A DNA stretch of 64,000 nucleotides from Trichoplax sp. H2 (GCA_003344405.1 NOWV01000017.1:620001-684000); one strand, 5' to 3'; counted from the stretch's first letter, positions 1 through 13,354 are shown. The notes: a model not told the origin generated them from the letters alone. Program-made: numbers and translations.

Positions 1-314
1 TTAGGTAGTGGTCGCACGCTGCTTATGTATCCACTCAGTGAAATCAGCTAATACTAATTATTTGGAGTATCATTGGCAATCGATTGCGAATATTACTAAA
101 TTACGAAATTCTTAATCTTGAAACTATTAATATCACATTGAGAATATTAATTACAGTGAGTATTAAAAAAACTATAAGAATTCTCGTCTTTTATGACATA
201 TCAATACAATATCGCCATTCATTAAAGACAGAAATTCAGTCAATTAATATTAAGAAGATTGAGACATAATTTGATCTAACCTCTTGAAGCTTCGGGTAAT
301 CCTCTCTAACAAAT
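1..314. other. 5' flank of gene 1
   Basis: AT-rich DNA upstream of the first zinc-finger gene. The reading frame of that gene is closed by a TAA at 267-269, so the coding region does not extend further upstream on the genomic sequence. No convincing TATA box or splice acceptor is visible. An open frame at 84-269 looks like chance or at most an upstream ORF. Confidence 0.5.
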
Positions 315-1877
315 ATGACGGAAAGTAAAGAAGATAACACTAGTACCATATACGATATTTTTAATCGATCAACTAGTGTTTGGAAACAAATATCGGAAAT
401 AGCAAGCAATAGCCGTAATGAATTACCTATACAACCAAGCGTGGCTATGGATTTATTAGAAAAATGCGCGAGAGAACTTGCGCGGATTGAACCAACCCCT
501 TCATCCGATACCGACGACGATGAAGCTGAAAATCAAAAACAACAAGAATTCTCAACGACAGAGATATTATCCAATGTATCATTTTGGTCATCGCAAATGC
601 TAAAAGTTATTTATAACAAGCAACTTTTACCTACTAATTTGTTGTCGCAACTAACCACCATACTATTTGGATGTATTCTGCATTCATTACGATTACTGAA
701 AGGTGATTCGTCTACACACAATCTATTGCGGCAAATTCTTACGACGATGGCACCGTCGGATACATCTAACGATAGTATTGACGAAGACGAAGATATTGAA
801 TCCAACGACGATTTTGTAAAAAATGAAACATTTCCTACCGATTCATCATCCGTTGATGACAGTGATAGCCATAGCCAATCAAGCTTAATTGCTCCAACTG
901 ATAGCACTATTTCAAATCCAACACAATCTAACGGAAACAGTGTAAGCCATTCTAACGTCACTAATTTTAGTGTCAATTGTATCCTAAGCAATAACAGAAA
1001 CACTGATGTCAAGAACCACGAGGAGTTACCAGTTGAGAAAATGAATGTTGCGGCTTGTTCGATGAATAAAGATCAAGATCATTCAGTTAAGCAAACGTTT
1101 ACCATAAATCGCGGTGTACCACTTCATCCCAATAATGTTTCATGCAATCCTGTTATTTCACCTGTTTTTATTTACGATATTACACCTGCTGGACCTCGTA
1201 TTATTCCAGTACCTCAACAACAAGCTATGCCACCAACTGCTGTAGCATATACCAATTTCGGCAATAATGTCAATGATCGCATTAACACAGTTAAACCGGT
1301 CGTCAATCCTTATCAGGGTGGCTATAATGATAACCCGCCGTTATTTTTCAAGAACAGAAATTTAGCATCACCTAATCGTAATGCATTAAATCACGATGGA
1401 CAATTTAACTATTACGATAATCATGGAGATGGCAGCAATCAAGATGGACCTTATCGATGTGATATCTGCTACAAAGCCTTTGGTCGCTCATATAGTCTAA
1501 CAAGACATAAGAGGATACATACTGGCGAGAAACCCTATCGATGCGACGTTTGCCATAAATCATTCACTCAGTCCTTTCATTTAAAAATGCATAAACGTAC
1601 GCATTCGCGCGATGTTTTATATTCGTGCGATATCTGTGGAAAAAGTTTTATCCAAGCAAATGATTTAAAGAAACATCGAAGAGTTCATACCGGCGAAAAA
1701 CCATACGTATGTATGATATGCCTAAAGCCTTTTACCGATTCCAGCCAGTTAAAACGTCATATTCGAGTTCATACTGGAGAAAAGCCATACACATGCGACA
1801 TTTGCAATAAATCGTTTTCGCAATCTGGTACGTTGGCAAAACATAAAAAAATCCATCTTAGAAACGCGGAGCAGTAA
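315..1877 (+). CDS. Five-finger C2H2 zinc-finger protein with helical N-terminus and eh1-like motif (gene 1)
   Basis: Predicted nuclear DNA-binding repressor of 520 aa. Residues 1-130 are leucine-rich and look helical, with a core around N87-W91 shared with genes 2, 3 and 5. An acidic stretch follows (153-166), then a Ser/Asn-rich linker with FSVNCIL at 218-224, which matches the F-x-[IV]-x-x-[IL]-L pattern of Groucho/TLE-binding eh1 motifs. A Pro/aromatic patch lies at about 282-305. Five C2H2 fingers fill the C-terminus: C382-H402, C410-H430, C438-H458, C466-H486 and C494-H514, all with intact ligands. Linkers are TGEKPY except finger 2 to 3 (SRDVLY). The ATG at 315 is the first after an in-frame stop at 267-269, and the whole reading frame is one exon. 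Finger order loosely recalls Kruppel-type proteins. The repressor role is inferred from the motifs. Orthology is not established. Confidence 0.93.
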   Translation: MTESKEDNTSTIYDIFNRSTSVWKQISEIASNSRNELPIQPSVAMDLLEKCARELARIEPTPSSDTDDDEAENQKQQEFSTTEILSNVSFWSSQMLKVIYNKQLLPTNLLSQLTTILFGCILHSLRLLKGDSSTHNLLRQILTTMAPSDTSNDSIDEDEDIESNDDFVKNETFPTDSSSVDDSDSHSQSSLIAPTDSTISNPTQSNGNSVSHSNVTNFSVNCILSNNRNTDVKNHEELPVEKMNVAACSMNKDQDHSVKQTFTINRGVPLHPNNVSCNPVISPVFIYDITPAGPRIIPVPQQQAMPPTAVAYTNFGNNVNDRINTVKPVVNPYQGGYNDNPPLFFKNRNLASPNRNALNHDGQFNYYDNHGDGSNQDGPYRCDICYKAFGRSYSLTRHKRIHTGEKPYRCDVCHKSFTQSFHLKMHKRTHSRDVLYSCDICGKSFIQANDLKKHRRVHTGEKPYVCMICLKPFTDSSQLKRHIRVHTGEKPYTCDICNKSFSQSGTLAKHKKIHLRNAEQ

Positions 1878-4800
1878 ATTACAATCTAGATACTTCAATT
1901 AATTATTATGAAATAATTGCATACTGTTATAATTAAATCGATTGATTCATTACTTATAACATCAGCGAGAAAAGTATCAGAAGCCAATCTCTTATGTATT
2001 ACTAAAACTGAAATGTATCTCAAGTGGTTTTTCAGATTTAATTTTCAGTACGTTCAATTCAGTTTTTTGACTTGGCATACAATACGCCAAACATGACCAA
2101 ATGTTGGTATTAATTGTAATCTTAACAATTATTCAGTATGTTATCAGTAATGTCTTACTCTTAACATTTGCAACTCTCATGTAGCAATAATTATTAGCAC
2201 TCTAGTATCTTATATAAATCAATCTTCAAATAATTAGACTCTTAAAACTTGGTATGCTATAAAATAATCATCACAATGGTATTAGCTGTAACAATGTGAA
2301 TAATAATAGGATGATTAGTTTATAGTGGTACTCTAGTCTAAGGTTAGAACCATTTAGAGTTATACATGTAGTAAAGTCTATAAATGTAATCTTTTATTAT
2401 ACAATTTTCTGTCACGCCTACGAGAATTTAAAGTTAATACTTTTTGCCACGACTGCAAAATTGAATTACTTGATGTTTTGTATACAAAAATTTTATTAGA
2501 CAGCATTTTAAATATTCGTCCTATCTATTTTTTGTTTGTAATTCAAGCTGCTATAATCATAAATATTAGAATATAAATTGGTACCTATTTAACGCATGGT
2601 ACATTTTATTTTAAAATAGTTATATCAATGTTACTTGGTATTTTATTGATATTGTTGTGATACAATGACACTAAACTATATCACCTCCCAGGAATGACGT
2701 CTTCCTTGACCGGTAATGGAAATCGTCCCTTTTATTATCTGTTTATCGCTTATAAATTTGTACTACAGTATACAGTATATATATATATACATATATACAT
2801 GTAAACGTTAATAACTAATGATATATAAATTTATCAATTGAGCACCGATGTTCATAGGCGAATTGCAATTTTAAAACATTTCAGCATTTTTGTGGGTTAT
2901 TTGAAGGCTTTATTTAAAGTATAATCCGCATTTATACTACCATACTACATGAAGATGCAACGGCATCATTTTATTTACTTAAATGATGGAATGTATTCTG
3001 TTAATAAATTTAAATGATGTCTAAAATGAAGTGTAGCTTACCGAAAATGGATTGACTACTGTATTGGAATAATTGTACGGACTAATGTTGCACGAATAAG
3101 GTTATTCTTCTATTTATTAGCCATCGGATAAATTGAAACTTAAAATTTTTTTTTACTTAAGCTTTTATGCCAAGCAGAGATGCCTGATAGCAATACATTT
3201 CATTCGTCCCCGAACCTTTACAATTTGCTATTAATCTTTCTACTTCAAATTGCGTAGAATGATTAAACTCTTGGGTAATAAAAATTCATTTGAACTTTAT
3301 AGGCTGGCTAATTTGATATAATTTATTGTAAGTCTTGTCTAAAATTTAGTATCATTCATGATTTGAATAACAATCAGAGTTCAGTAATGTAATTAAGTCC
3401 AATCATATTGTTAATATGCATGTATTGATATATTCAAATCAGCCTATCTACATTAATGAGTATTTGAAAGTTCTGCTTACTAGGGTTATAATTAATTATT
3501 GTACATTAAATTAATTTTAAAGTAGCTTATTGATTCGTTCCGTTCTATTAACATCAGCTACTACGCAAGCTATCAATCATCGGTTTATCTCTCGTAAGGT
3601 CTCATAGCTATCAACAAATTAGAGTATTAAATTATATCTACTTACCGTATGTGCAACTTCTGAATTCTTAAGGAAATTGTAACAGATAAATAATTTCTGA
3701 CAGTCAAAAGTTAGTAGCTGACAACTAACATCATATCTTGTTTTCTCTCAGTCTTCTAAGAAATCTTACATGAACATAAATTGAAAACTTTTAGGTTCTA
3801 TAGAGATATAGTAAATAAAAATGTGAATAAAGATCATAACATGATTGTATTCCATAAAAATATGAACAGTTCCAAATAAGTACTACAAACAAAAGCAACG
3901 TATGTTTCTAGCCAATAACTAAGATAGGAGGATATGCATATTAACGTTCCGGATTAATAATAAAAGTATTAAACGTCAGTCATGAAATCGTAATTATACT
4001 AATTATGTTTTCAATTTCATCTAAAAATTATATAACAAAAAATTTACATATCACTGTCAATCTTACTGCTGCAACACGTATAGTTATATTATTAGAAGTT
4101 TGAATGGTAATCATGCTCATTAACTTACAATCAACGAATAAAAAGAAATGATAACAAAACATAATGCATTACACTCAATATGCCCTCGAAGTTCAGATTA
4201 AAATATGATATTTGGTTAAACTACACAGCCTAATCCACAGTATATTACACTTTTTATGTAATATATACTTACTGGTACTGCATAACTATCTCATAAGGTA
4301 ACAATTAAGAAAATTTTTTGACTTTCATCTTCATCGTCTTAATGGTCGTAGTAAACATGCCATAAATATTTCATGTTGTTTACTGGATGCAACGTTGAAT
4401 TTTGTGACTCAACGCTGAAATATATGCTCTAAACTATAGTATTTTTATTTTAAATTTTATAAGGTGAACACATTAATAATAAATCAAGACAATAGCGTAG
4501 GAATAATTGATCCCTAATGTAAAATAATGCGAACATGCATTGTTTTGATGATTTAGGCAATGATTAGAACCATCTTTTTTTAAAGAAAAAAATTAAAAGA
4601 TTTTAACGATGATTCATCCCTAAAATTATCATTATCCATGATTGATAGTAGCGTGGTTATTATAAACGTATCTACAACATCTGTTACTGGAAATAAACAT
4701 GTTTACAAATGAAAGCGCACTAATGCAGAGTGTAAAATATGATATATTGAAAAAATAAAATTAACGTATTAATAAAAAATGTAGTCCATATTTTAATACT

Positions 4801-7800
4801 TCCTGTTGATGCTAATCTAAAATCATTAAACTTCCTTCCGAAAATCGAAATGAATAATCCAATTAAAATTTTTTAATGCGTAACAAACATCGTAAATAAA
4901 TCTTTGAGATTTTATACGATAAGAATATAGAATGCCAAGCAATTATTAAATTCATCTAATAGTTAAGCCATCGTAGAAATAGGATGTCAAAGGATGTAAT
5001 ACAATACCAGTATCGATCGATCTATTGATCGTATTAAGTTTGCGTATATACATTTTAAGATAAAAACACTGTATTTATTCCAATGTACTGTATGTTTTCT
5101 TTCAGAATAAGTTTTCAATAGCATTATTATCTTATAGTAGTTCATAGCTATGTAAGGGGCGACAATAATAAAATAGGAACTGTAGTATGGAGATTTTTGA
5201 GTAGGATTCAATAATATATGCTAGTAGATGTTATATGACTATATTCATTATCAACCTACATCGGATTTAATCAAAATTTCAATAGATGTATTTACAAAAT
5301 TATTGTTGTCCAAGCGTAGGATTATTACATCTGTATGATGATAATATAAGAAAGGAATTAGAAGTTAATGTTAGTTCTTTAACCATGTCGAGAACATTTA
5401 TATTCAAAGAAGAATTTATGTCAAAGTTCAAGCTTGTAAATAGCTCTGATAATACATTAGAGAGTATACTTGTTATGAGACTGCTTCGTGACCGTAGTAA
5501 ATCTCTTTGACACTATAAATAATTTGTAGATGATGAAAATCATCGTAAATTCAATCTCATCCAAGTGCCTTAACTTGATACATATCAAAATTAGATTCAT
5601 ATTAATTATAATAAATGATTGATAGCTACTGTTGAAACACAATTTGCTATGTTTCCTTTTATCCATACAAGCTTTTAATAATGGAAAAGTCTATGTTGTT
5701 CATGTCATGCTTTATAAACAGTAATACTTCGTTTCTAAGTTAATTATAATCTACATAACTGTAAGCATAGGACAGGAATATATATAATAAAAACCTAATT
5801 TTAATGTTCTTCTCTACCGCAAACTATACAGTGGGATAATGACTACATTTATTTCCTTTAAATTTGCTTGTTTTCATATCTAAAGTAAAGTTAAAATATG
5901 AAAAATTTTTCTTGTTGTTGTTGTTTTATCTTGTAATTTGATAGAGTGCTACATTCAGTTCGATGAAATTTTTTTGTGCTAAAGAATGCTGACATATATG
6001 TAAAATCTAAATTTGAAAAAGGCAATTAATCATATTCTAGGTTAGTACATAATTTCTCTACGGAGTACACGACTGGGCTATTTCCTTTACACGCCTCTTC
6101 TATTATTTCCAACTGATGTACAATTGAATATAGAAAATTCAATACAAGTCAAAAAGTAAACAATAAGCAATAGCTATAGTACTGGCATTATGTAAATATA
6201 CGATAATTCTAAGAGTACTGTGTTTAGCTTATAAAATGAGTAAAAGACAGAGTAAACAAGTATGGTATACACAATTTGAACAAATAAATGACATAGCGTC
6301 GATTTTTTAGTTACGAAAAACATTTTACGTACAGTAGATCAGTTCTTACTATAGGTCAGAATTATTTAGGGCGGGATGTAAATTGGTAACCTTATCACTT
6401 GAACATACGTATTTGACAATGACAAACTTTTAAGGCAACATATCCATACTTTTATTAGTGCAATTGGTACAAGAGAAGTTCTATTAAGGATATCATCCAA
6501 GTACAATGAAGAAATCATGATACATGAGATATCTTCCATAAATACACTGGCTACCATTAATTGATTTAGTCCGTGATAAGAAGAAGACAAACATAGAAAT
6601 TGCATAAAGATACTTATTTTACTACTACAAGAAAAAATTGCCACTTAAAATCACTAAAATTGGATCTCTGCTGGTATCAAGATTTTACACCAGATAGAAC
6701 ACGGTAGTACATTTTTTATTTAATTAAAAAACTAGCTTACTGTACATCTTGTACTCTTATAAACAAAGACATTTAGTTACTCTATTTTTTATAAATATAA
6801 ATAGTAGCTTTAAAAAGTATCTGAATCAGAAAAGTTCCGTTTACAGTGCATGGAGAAATTTACTGGTATGATGACTATTATCTCTGCTTGACTATTAAAA
6901 GCACCATAGTTGTCATTGCTCACCACAAGCCATATAGTTCATTCTAGTTAGGATACACTCGTACTTCGCATAATATTAGCCTCATCTTATAAATCAGATT
7001 AAAATTTAAAGGAAAAAATAACCCCTACTAAACGGCTACGGAACTTTGGAATTGGACGACGCTGCAATTTAGATGGTTAGCAACATAGCATAAATAGACG
7101 TGTTATGATTTAGCGATGTCGTAAGGATATTAAATTAAATTTATAACAGTTAGTAAAATATTTACTATGATAAAAGCTTTACAAAAAATGGTTGATAATA
7201 ATAGTAAGTTATTTTTGCATCATGTAAAAAGGATGTGATCATAGATAATTTTTTCTTTTCTCTTTTAATCCAATTTTTAAATTTATCCCGCGATATGAAG
7301 CTTAAACGGTTATTTTCTATTATAAGTATGATGTCTAATCAGTGAATTTCCGTATAATGCTATACGTACAACGGCTTATTTCACTCAGATGTGATCTAAA
7401 TAGCGTTAAAGAGATGTTGTTTAATATCAGAGATGACATTGGATGTAAGGAAGTAGGTGATATTTCATGACTAGCTCTGTTTCTCTAGAAATGTTATGAT
7501 GTCAAACTACCATATCGTTTATCTCCGAATTTAATTAAAATGTGGTTTTGAGTAGTTTACGTAGTCGTAAACTAACTTATGACATTTATAAATATAAATC
7601 GTCACAATGGAAATATTGCATAATGCACGGGGACGGTTTCTACTCTAATTGTCATTATGTATATAATACAATTGGGGCTTGTACTCTCTCATGAAGTGCC
7701 ATCAGTATTATTACAACTTACTCAACGAAAAAATTTGTATTTAAATCTTTTTCATCATGAGGACAGCGCCGGTAATACACCATCAAGATCAATTAGTCGA

Positions 7801-8662
7801 ATCCATAGAAGGGCACCTCTATAGTTAATCATAAGTAGGTACGATGATATTTTTTACAAAGTTATTGCTTGCACGTACCAACTATTAATAACGTGTACGT
7901 TACGATTTTGTGCACTGAGTTATTTGTGTTACTCTATTCAATTTAGATTTAACGTCCAATGTGAAGCTCTTTCATTTGTTTTTAATGTAAGACTCCATGG
8001 AATAGTGTAAAGATATGGACAACTTTTTCACAAATACTTTAAACAAAAGACCCATCAATGAGTGCTAGGAGTGCTTAAAATTTTACCAGATTCTATCATT
8101 GTACTAGAAATTCATTACAAGTTATCTTTCATAACAGGTAAGACATTACATTAATAACTGAATAGATTTAGAGTAGAGTTTTATGATTTCAATTCATAAT
8201 AATTCAGTGTAACATATCACACAACAGCAAACAGAAATTGTATCGTTCATGCAAGCTGCAAATAACATAGTTTAAACACTACAAGGAATAAGTCATCTAC
8301 ATAAGAGTAATGACGTACCTGGTTAATAACCCTTAATGTTGCAACGCTTTACCGATCATGTTCATTCTAAAATCAGAAATAAGGAAGCCACAATAACAGA
8401 TGTACTTGTTAATTGACGTCTTACGATATGGCATCGCTATTTTGTGACAAATTTAATTAAGTGTTTGTGAAAGATAGTGAACATGCACTTTTAGTAACAA
8501 GCGGTAGTAGTAGGTATTGATATTTTTCTTCTTAAAAGAAGATCAAATAGATCGGATGCGTATCTTAAAATCAAATTTTACTAAGCAAATGCCTGCTCTT
8601 AATTAAGAGCTTGATTTATTTCTACCTATATGTAGTAACAATGCTGATATAGAGTTCTATTT

Positions 8663-8749
8663 GTTTATAGACGCAGCAAACTTATATCTACGCTCAGTAA
8701 TTTGATACGTTTATAGACGCAGTAGACTTATCTACGCTCAGTAATTTGA
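8663..8749. repeat. Short tandem duplication (two copies, about 42 bp)
   Basis: Two adjacent copies, 8663-8705 and 8709-8749, both begin GTTTATAGACGCAG and end CTACGCTCAGTAATTTGA. They differ by a 2-bp indel and a few substitutions in the middle. This looks like a recent local duplication with no coding content. Confidence 0.8.
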
Positions 8750-10426
8750 CGCTATTCTTTTAATAATTTGAAATCATACGCTACAGTATATTGCCTGGCA
8801 AATTATGTTGTACTTTGATCTTGGAGAGTTACTTATTTGGTATGATACTGTGATGAGGAAGCGTGCTTACTTAAAATAGTGTAGTTGCTACAGTACAACT
8901 GTAAGTGGAGAGAGAGTAAAGAGATATCATTCGACGATGCAAAACTCTCTCTCTGTCTTACTATCCTAATATACGAAAAACGTGCATTTAATACCGCATA
9001 TACATTTATATATTTACCTATTCATTACTGTATTTCATCAAATCTAGACTTTAGAATTTTTGATTTTCTTTATCGAAAACGCAATATTACTGTTTGCCAA
9101 GGCCGATTTATCCATCCGATAATATAAAAGTATCGTAAGTAAACTAGAACTTATAAATATTAATTGAATACCATTATTGATGATCAGTTATAAACAGAAT
9201 TCAGTTTTTAAACTGCGGTAACTGTGCCCTTACAATTTACTGCAACATTTTAGACGTAAACAGTTTTTAGGTATTAAACTCTACTACTGCTGTAAACTAT
9301 TGCATCTTCTCATATACTACAATGATGATCAATGGTAAATTAATATTCTTGTACATTGTAAGTATTATGATAAATATATAACATACTGACTGGGATTATA
9401 TCAGAAAATATATGCCTTAAAGATTACAGAACACGTGCACATATACAATATAGTAAAACTGAGATTACACTATTGAAGCAATGAATGCAATCGGACAATT
9501 TTACTATGACTTGTATCGAGTTTCAGTAGGCAATAGCTATTGCATTTAATATTACATGTTGGTCGTAAAACAACTACACTACATAATATGCATTCGTCAT
9601 AGCATGCCACATTAGCAGCAAATTTTTATTTCAATCTGATCCTAAGATCGATAAATCGTTAGAATTATCTATTTTCCTTTCACTCATCTACTATTAGTAA
9701 CATTTGCTACTGTAGAATAAATAAATGTTGATAAGTTTATTGTAGGAATAATTATTGTAAATGACCGAATATGTATAAGTAGAAAAGGGATGACTGATAA
9801 ATTAGTACATTGTAAAACTTAGTCAATATCACAATTTCTGACGACTACTTATGTAATTATTGTTAATGCGATCATACTTGTTGACTATCGAATTTACTTG
9901 TCAATTTGGCATGAAATAATGACATCTTGTACCACTCTGTCCAACATCATGGTAGACATTCCCAGGTATAATTATCTAAACAGCAATTGCCATTCGTCCT
10001 TCATGGACTTTGATCGATTGTGGTTAGTTTATTACAATTTTACCAATTTATCATCCACAATCAGATTTTACAGAGCCATCACAGTCTTCATGGATGGATG
10101 AAAAAGTGATCATTTATGGTTATTTGTTAGTTTTCCTAAAACCTTACATGTGACTTACAGCTTCTAATAGTGGTAGTTTCACAGCCGCATAATTGATGAG
10201 TAAGCAGCAGTTGGTCACTCATTATATATTATTACTACCATCATCACCCAATTATCATCATTGATTCGCTTATTGACGATCAGTTATTTTGATCATGCAT
10301 CATCTTTGACTCTCAACAATAACTGATCTATTCGTCATACGGGCCAATATGTTAATCATTAGTGATATCTTGTATTGCTACTGTTTTATTACTCTGGCAT
10401 TTCATCACCATCTTTGACTTGCATCA

Positions 10427-10458
10427 TAATAAATGACAGCTTTGTTTGTCATTTATTA
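10427..10458. repeat. Perfect 12-bp inverted repeat with 8-nt loop
   Basis: TAATAAATGACA at 10427-10438 is followed by an 8-nt spacer and its exact reverse complement at 10447-10458. It could form a small hairpin or serve as a dyad protein site. No gene is nearby. Confidence 0.7.
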
Positions 10459-12060
10459 CAATAACCTGATTTCATTGGTATCTCCATTTGTCAGTTATTA
10501 ATCAATCAGATAACCGTTAGTCACCATGCAACATAAAATATATACGCTTAGGAAGGCTGAAAAATAGTAGTTTTATACACATACAGTAGTTAACCCGAAA
10601 GTATTTTTCGCAACTGAACTATGCTACAAAATCATTACAACCGGGTAGTTGTGCATAACTGCGTATAATGTACAAGTAACTGTGTAATCATTCCGTTGAA
10701 CGGAATCAGAATAAAACTTCCAATTATGTTATCTTGCTTTCCTAGAATGGATAGGCGTTAAAGCACGTATTACTGGAGTTGCATTTGTCAATTCATTTTC
10801 GAGAATTAAAACCTCTTTCTAGTAGTCAGTACTAACTGGTTCTGAATACTTCTCAGCGGATACGAATCTTCGACTTTAATTATATTATCCGTACGATAAG
10901 TAATATAATCATTATCATGGCCCCCAAATTGCTAGAGGTGCATTTCTGATGATGTGTAAGGTAGTTAATATACGAGTATACTGTACGATTGCCATCTGCC
11001 AGGGAATCGATCGATCGATAAAATGGAGCTTGATTGAGTAGTCCTCCTTAGCACTCGCAATTGTATATTAATAGTTCTCATAAAAGTTCCAGTAACAGCT
11101 AGTAAATCATTATAATATAATCCTTTAAGATGTTCGATTTAATTCGTCACTGATATATAATTGATTGTATAATTTAAAAATCTGCTTATATACTGACACT
11201 TATGCTTGTACTGTAATTTATAAGCGATTAATGAAGAATATTTCAATATTTAAATGCAGCGGATAGTTATACAAAATATGATTTACAATTTGATGTAGTA
11301 AGACATGAAATGTATCTATTGATGTACTATTCCTGGTATTATAGCGGTATACGCCACGTCAGAAATGATATATTGCTGGCTAGCATCATCAACCATTAGG
11401 GCGTCATTGCGGGGAATACTTTAGTTCATTACAGTTAATTGCACATTATAAATATACCGTATCTGCATCGTTGTACGTCCTACGACTACGCTATTGGAAA
11501 ATATAATTTCTGATGGAAATAGATAGCCCACTCCCTCTCACTGTATGCTGGCTGTCATGATCTATTACTGACATTAGTACTTTTTGAAACTTCTTTTCAT
11601 CTCCAACAACATGGCATCAATAAGTTAACAGTTGACACTCAACAGAGTAAGTTGATTCTATTATTGATCAGGCGAAGTATGGTACGGTATTACAGTTAGG
11701 AACTTGTGGAACACTCTCCCTTTTAGAAATGCTTATTATTTAATAGTACTGACATGGCACACAGACTACAAGATATAGTAATGCAGTGAGAGAAGAAACT
11801 GGCGACTGTTGGTTTAGCTCGCTCGATCATTCAGTCGTCGCTTGTGTCGTGTCCATAAACACAGAAACTGCTAGTAGTCCATGATTGATTCGTTCGTTAA
11901 TGTCATTTAGTAATCAAGAGATGTAGATAGACTGAAATCTGGTAAACTGACGTTGTTTTATATTCATTTCTTTCTTTATTTATTCTATTTACAATGTTTA
12001 TTTGTTTGGTATGGTATTTTTGATATGACGTCCTAAAAGTAACCAACAGTGATTATACCA

Positions 12061-13354
12061 AGGTATTACTGTACTGTACAGTGTAGAGTGTAGAGTACAA
12101 GCACCAACCGTACGCAATGTACTGTACTCACTTGTACAATTGCGTACTGTATTCTAGAATCGCTTATCACAACTGTTTGACTGCTTTTTTTTGTTTTCAG
12201 CCATCGTAAAAAGTTAAAGTACACTGCTGCAATATACAGTACAGTACTCCACAGTGGCCATTCCTCTCTCCTTTTGATATTTGATGTAAAGTACAGTAGA
12301 AGAAAACCGAGAGAAGGTTCGGTCTTATTCTAATATACAGTACTGTACAAGTCCAGTAGTCGTAGACCTGAGAAACAGTGGTCCATGACTGTCTGTGCAG
12401 TAGAGTTCAGTACTGTAGTGTAATCCCCCCCCAAAAAGGAAACCTACAGTACAGTACTGTACAGTAGGTACTGTAGGCTAGTAAGCGACCGATGATCCTC
12501 TTTTCGCGTCCAGTACTGGAACTGGTTCTTTGTTTCAATATTGATTTATCTGCAATATACTGGTACTGTACAGTGTACAGTGTGTACAGTATTACGTATT
12601 GTTATCATTGCTGTTATTGTTATTTATTGTTTAGAGTACAACATTGCAGCGCAATTTTATATATTTTTAACCTTATCTTTTACTGTATCGGTGTGGAAAC
12701 CTTGGACAGATGTATTTACCGTGTACAGGGGCTTGGGATTGCCGATTTATTGTATACTGAGTCATGGAAACCCCGGGGTTTATGGAGTAGTCCATGACTG
12801 AGTAACAGCACGATGACTAGATTGTACTCGTGTTACTGTACACTGTTACGGAGTGCAGAGTACCAATCAATTGTATGTACTGTACTGTAGACTCTAATCT
12901 AATCGACTGTCTTGTACTCCAGCACTCGTACTTGTCGTCAACGATGATTTACGACTTGAAATACAATATGTTAACAGCACATACCAAGTTCCTTATGATA
13001 ATTAATAACAGAGCGCAATTGCTGTAAACAAATAAGAGAAAAAAAAATACGGTATGGTACGATACGGTACAGTACGGTATAGTGGCATTAGATTACAGTA
13101 TAGTACTGTACTGAACAACAAAATAAATAGATGTTGTATTGAGAACAACAAAAGCGATGTTGGAAATTGTATTACAGTACTGTGTTGTACTGGATATTGA
13201 TTGGTACGATACATGACGCGATGTATGTTGTACAGACTTGTAGTATTATACTAGTTGTAGCCGTTTTGTTAAACGTTAAAAACATTCAAACATGTACACA
13301 TACATTGTACATGGCTGATTAATGACCTTGTTTTTTTTCTCTTACAATATGCAG
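12061..13354. repeat. GTAC-palindrome island upstream of gene 2
   Basis: Dense TACTGTAC/GTACAGTAC words, often fused into palindromes around TACTGTACAGTA. Examples run through 12063-12145, 12230-12480 (including a C8A5 run at 12425-12437), 12560-12600, 12830-12890 and 13055-13200, and sparser copies continue to about 13545. Local GC content is higher than in the flanking desert. Open frames across it are low-complexity products of the repeat. It ends next to the gene 2 5' region, so it may be promoter-proximal or an unrecognised non-coding transcript. Confidence 0.8.
13331..13354 (+). promoter_or_regulatory. Candidate 3' splice acceptor for a 5'-UTR exon of gene 2
   Basis: A long T-rich tract (TTTTTTTTCTCTTAC from 13331) is followed by ATGCAG ending at 13354. 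This looks like a metazoan polypyrimidine tract plus CAG acceptor. If used, the exon would start at 13355 and carry 277 nt of 5' UTR before the ATG at 13632. This is prediction from the pattern only; no matching donor was identified. Confidence 0.4.

Larger units (their letters stand above)
1878..12060. other. AT-rich gene desert between genes 1 and 2
   Basis: About 10 kb without a convincing coding region. Open frames here are short (the longest is about 90 codons), lack motifs and are about what AT-rich DNA gives by chance. It holds a TA tract at 2777-2790, a (TTG)4 run at 5912-5923, a 43-bp tandem duplication at 8663-8749 and an inverted repeat at 10427-10458. The stretch from about 10.14 to 10.55 kb is rich in ATCA/TCATTA words and may be a decayed simple repeat. 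It may contain the gene 1 3' UTR: an ATTAAA at 1932-1937 is a possible polyadenylation signal, but this is weak. Confidence 0.5.

Noticed and set aside
84-269. 61-codon frame upstream of gene 1
   Set aside because: AT-rich composition and no motif. It is separated from gene 1 by in-frame stops; at most a possible uORF.
611-1012. Antisense open frame of 133 codons in gene 1, and similar antisense or offset frames in genes 2-5
   Set aside because: They overlap the clearly conserved zinc-finger genes and are shadows of their codon use.
5911-5926. (TTG)4 run as a noteworthy repeat
   Set aside because: Too short to matter in this composition.
12061-13250. CRISPR-like array
   Set aside because: Repeats are short, overlapping, inverted and unevenly spaced, with no unique spacers of constant length. 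The DNA is eukaryotic.
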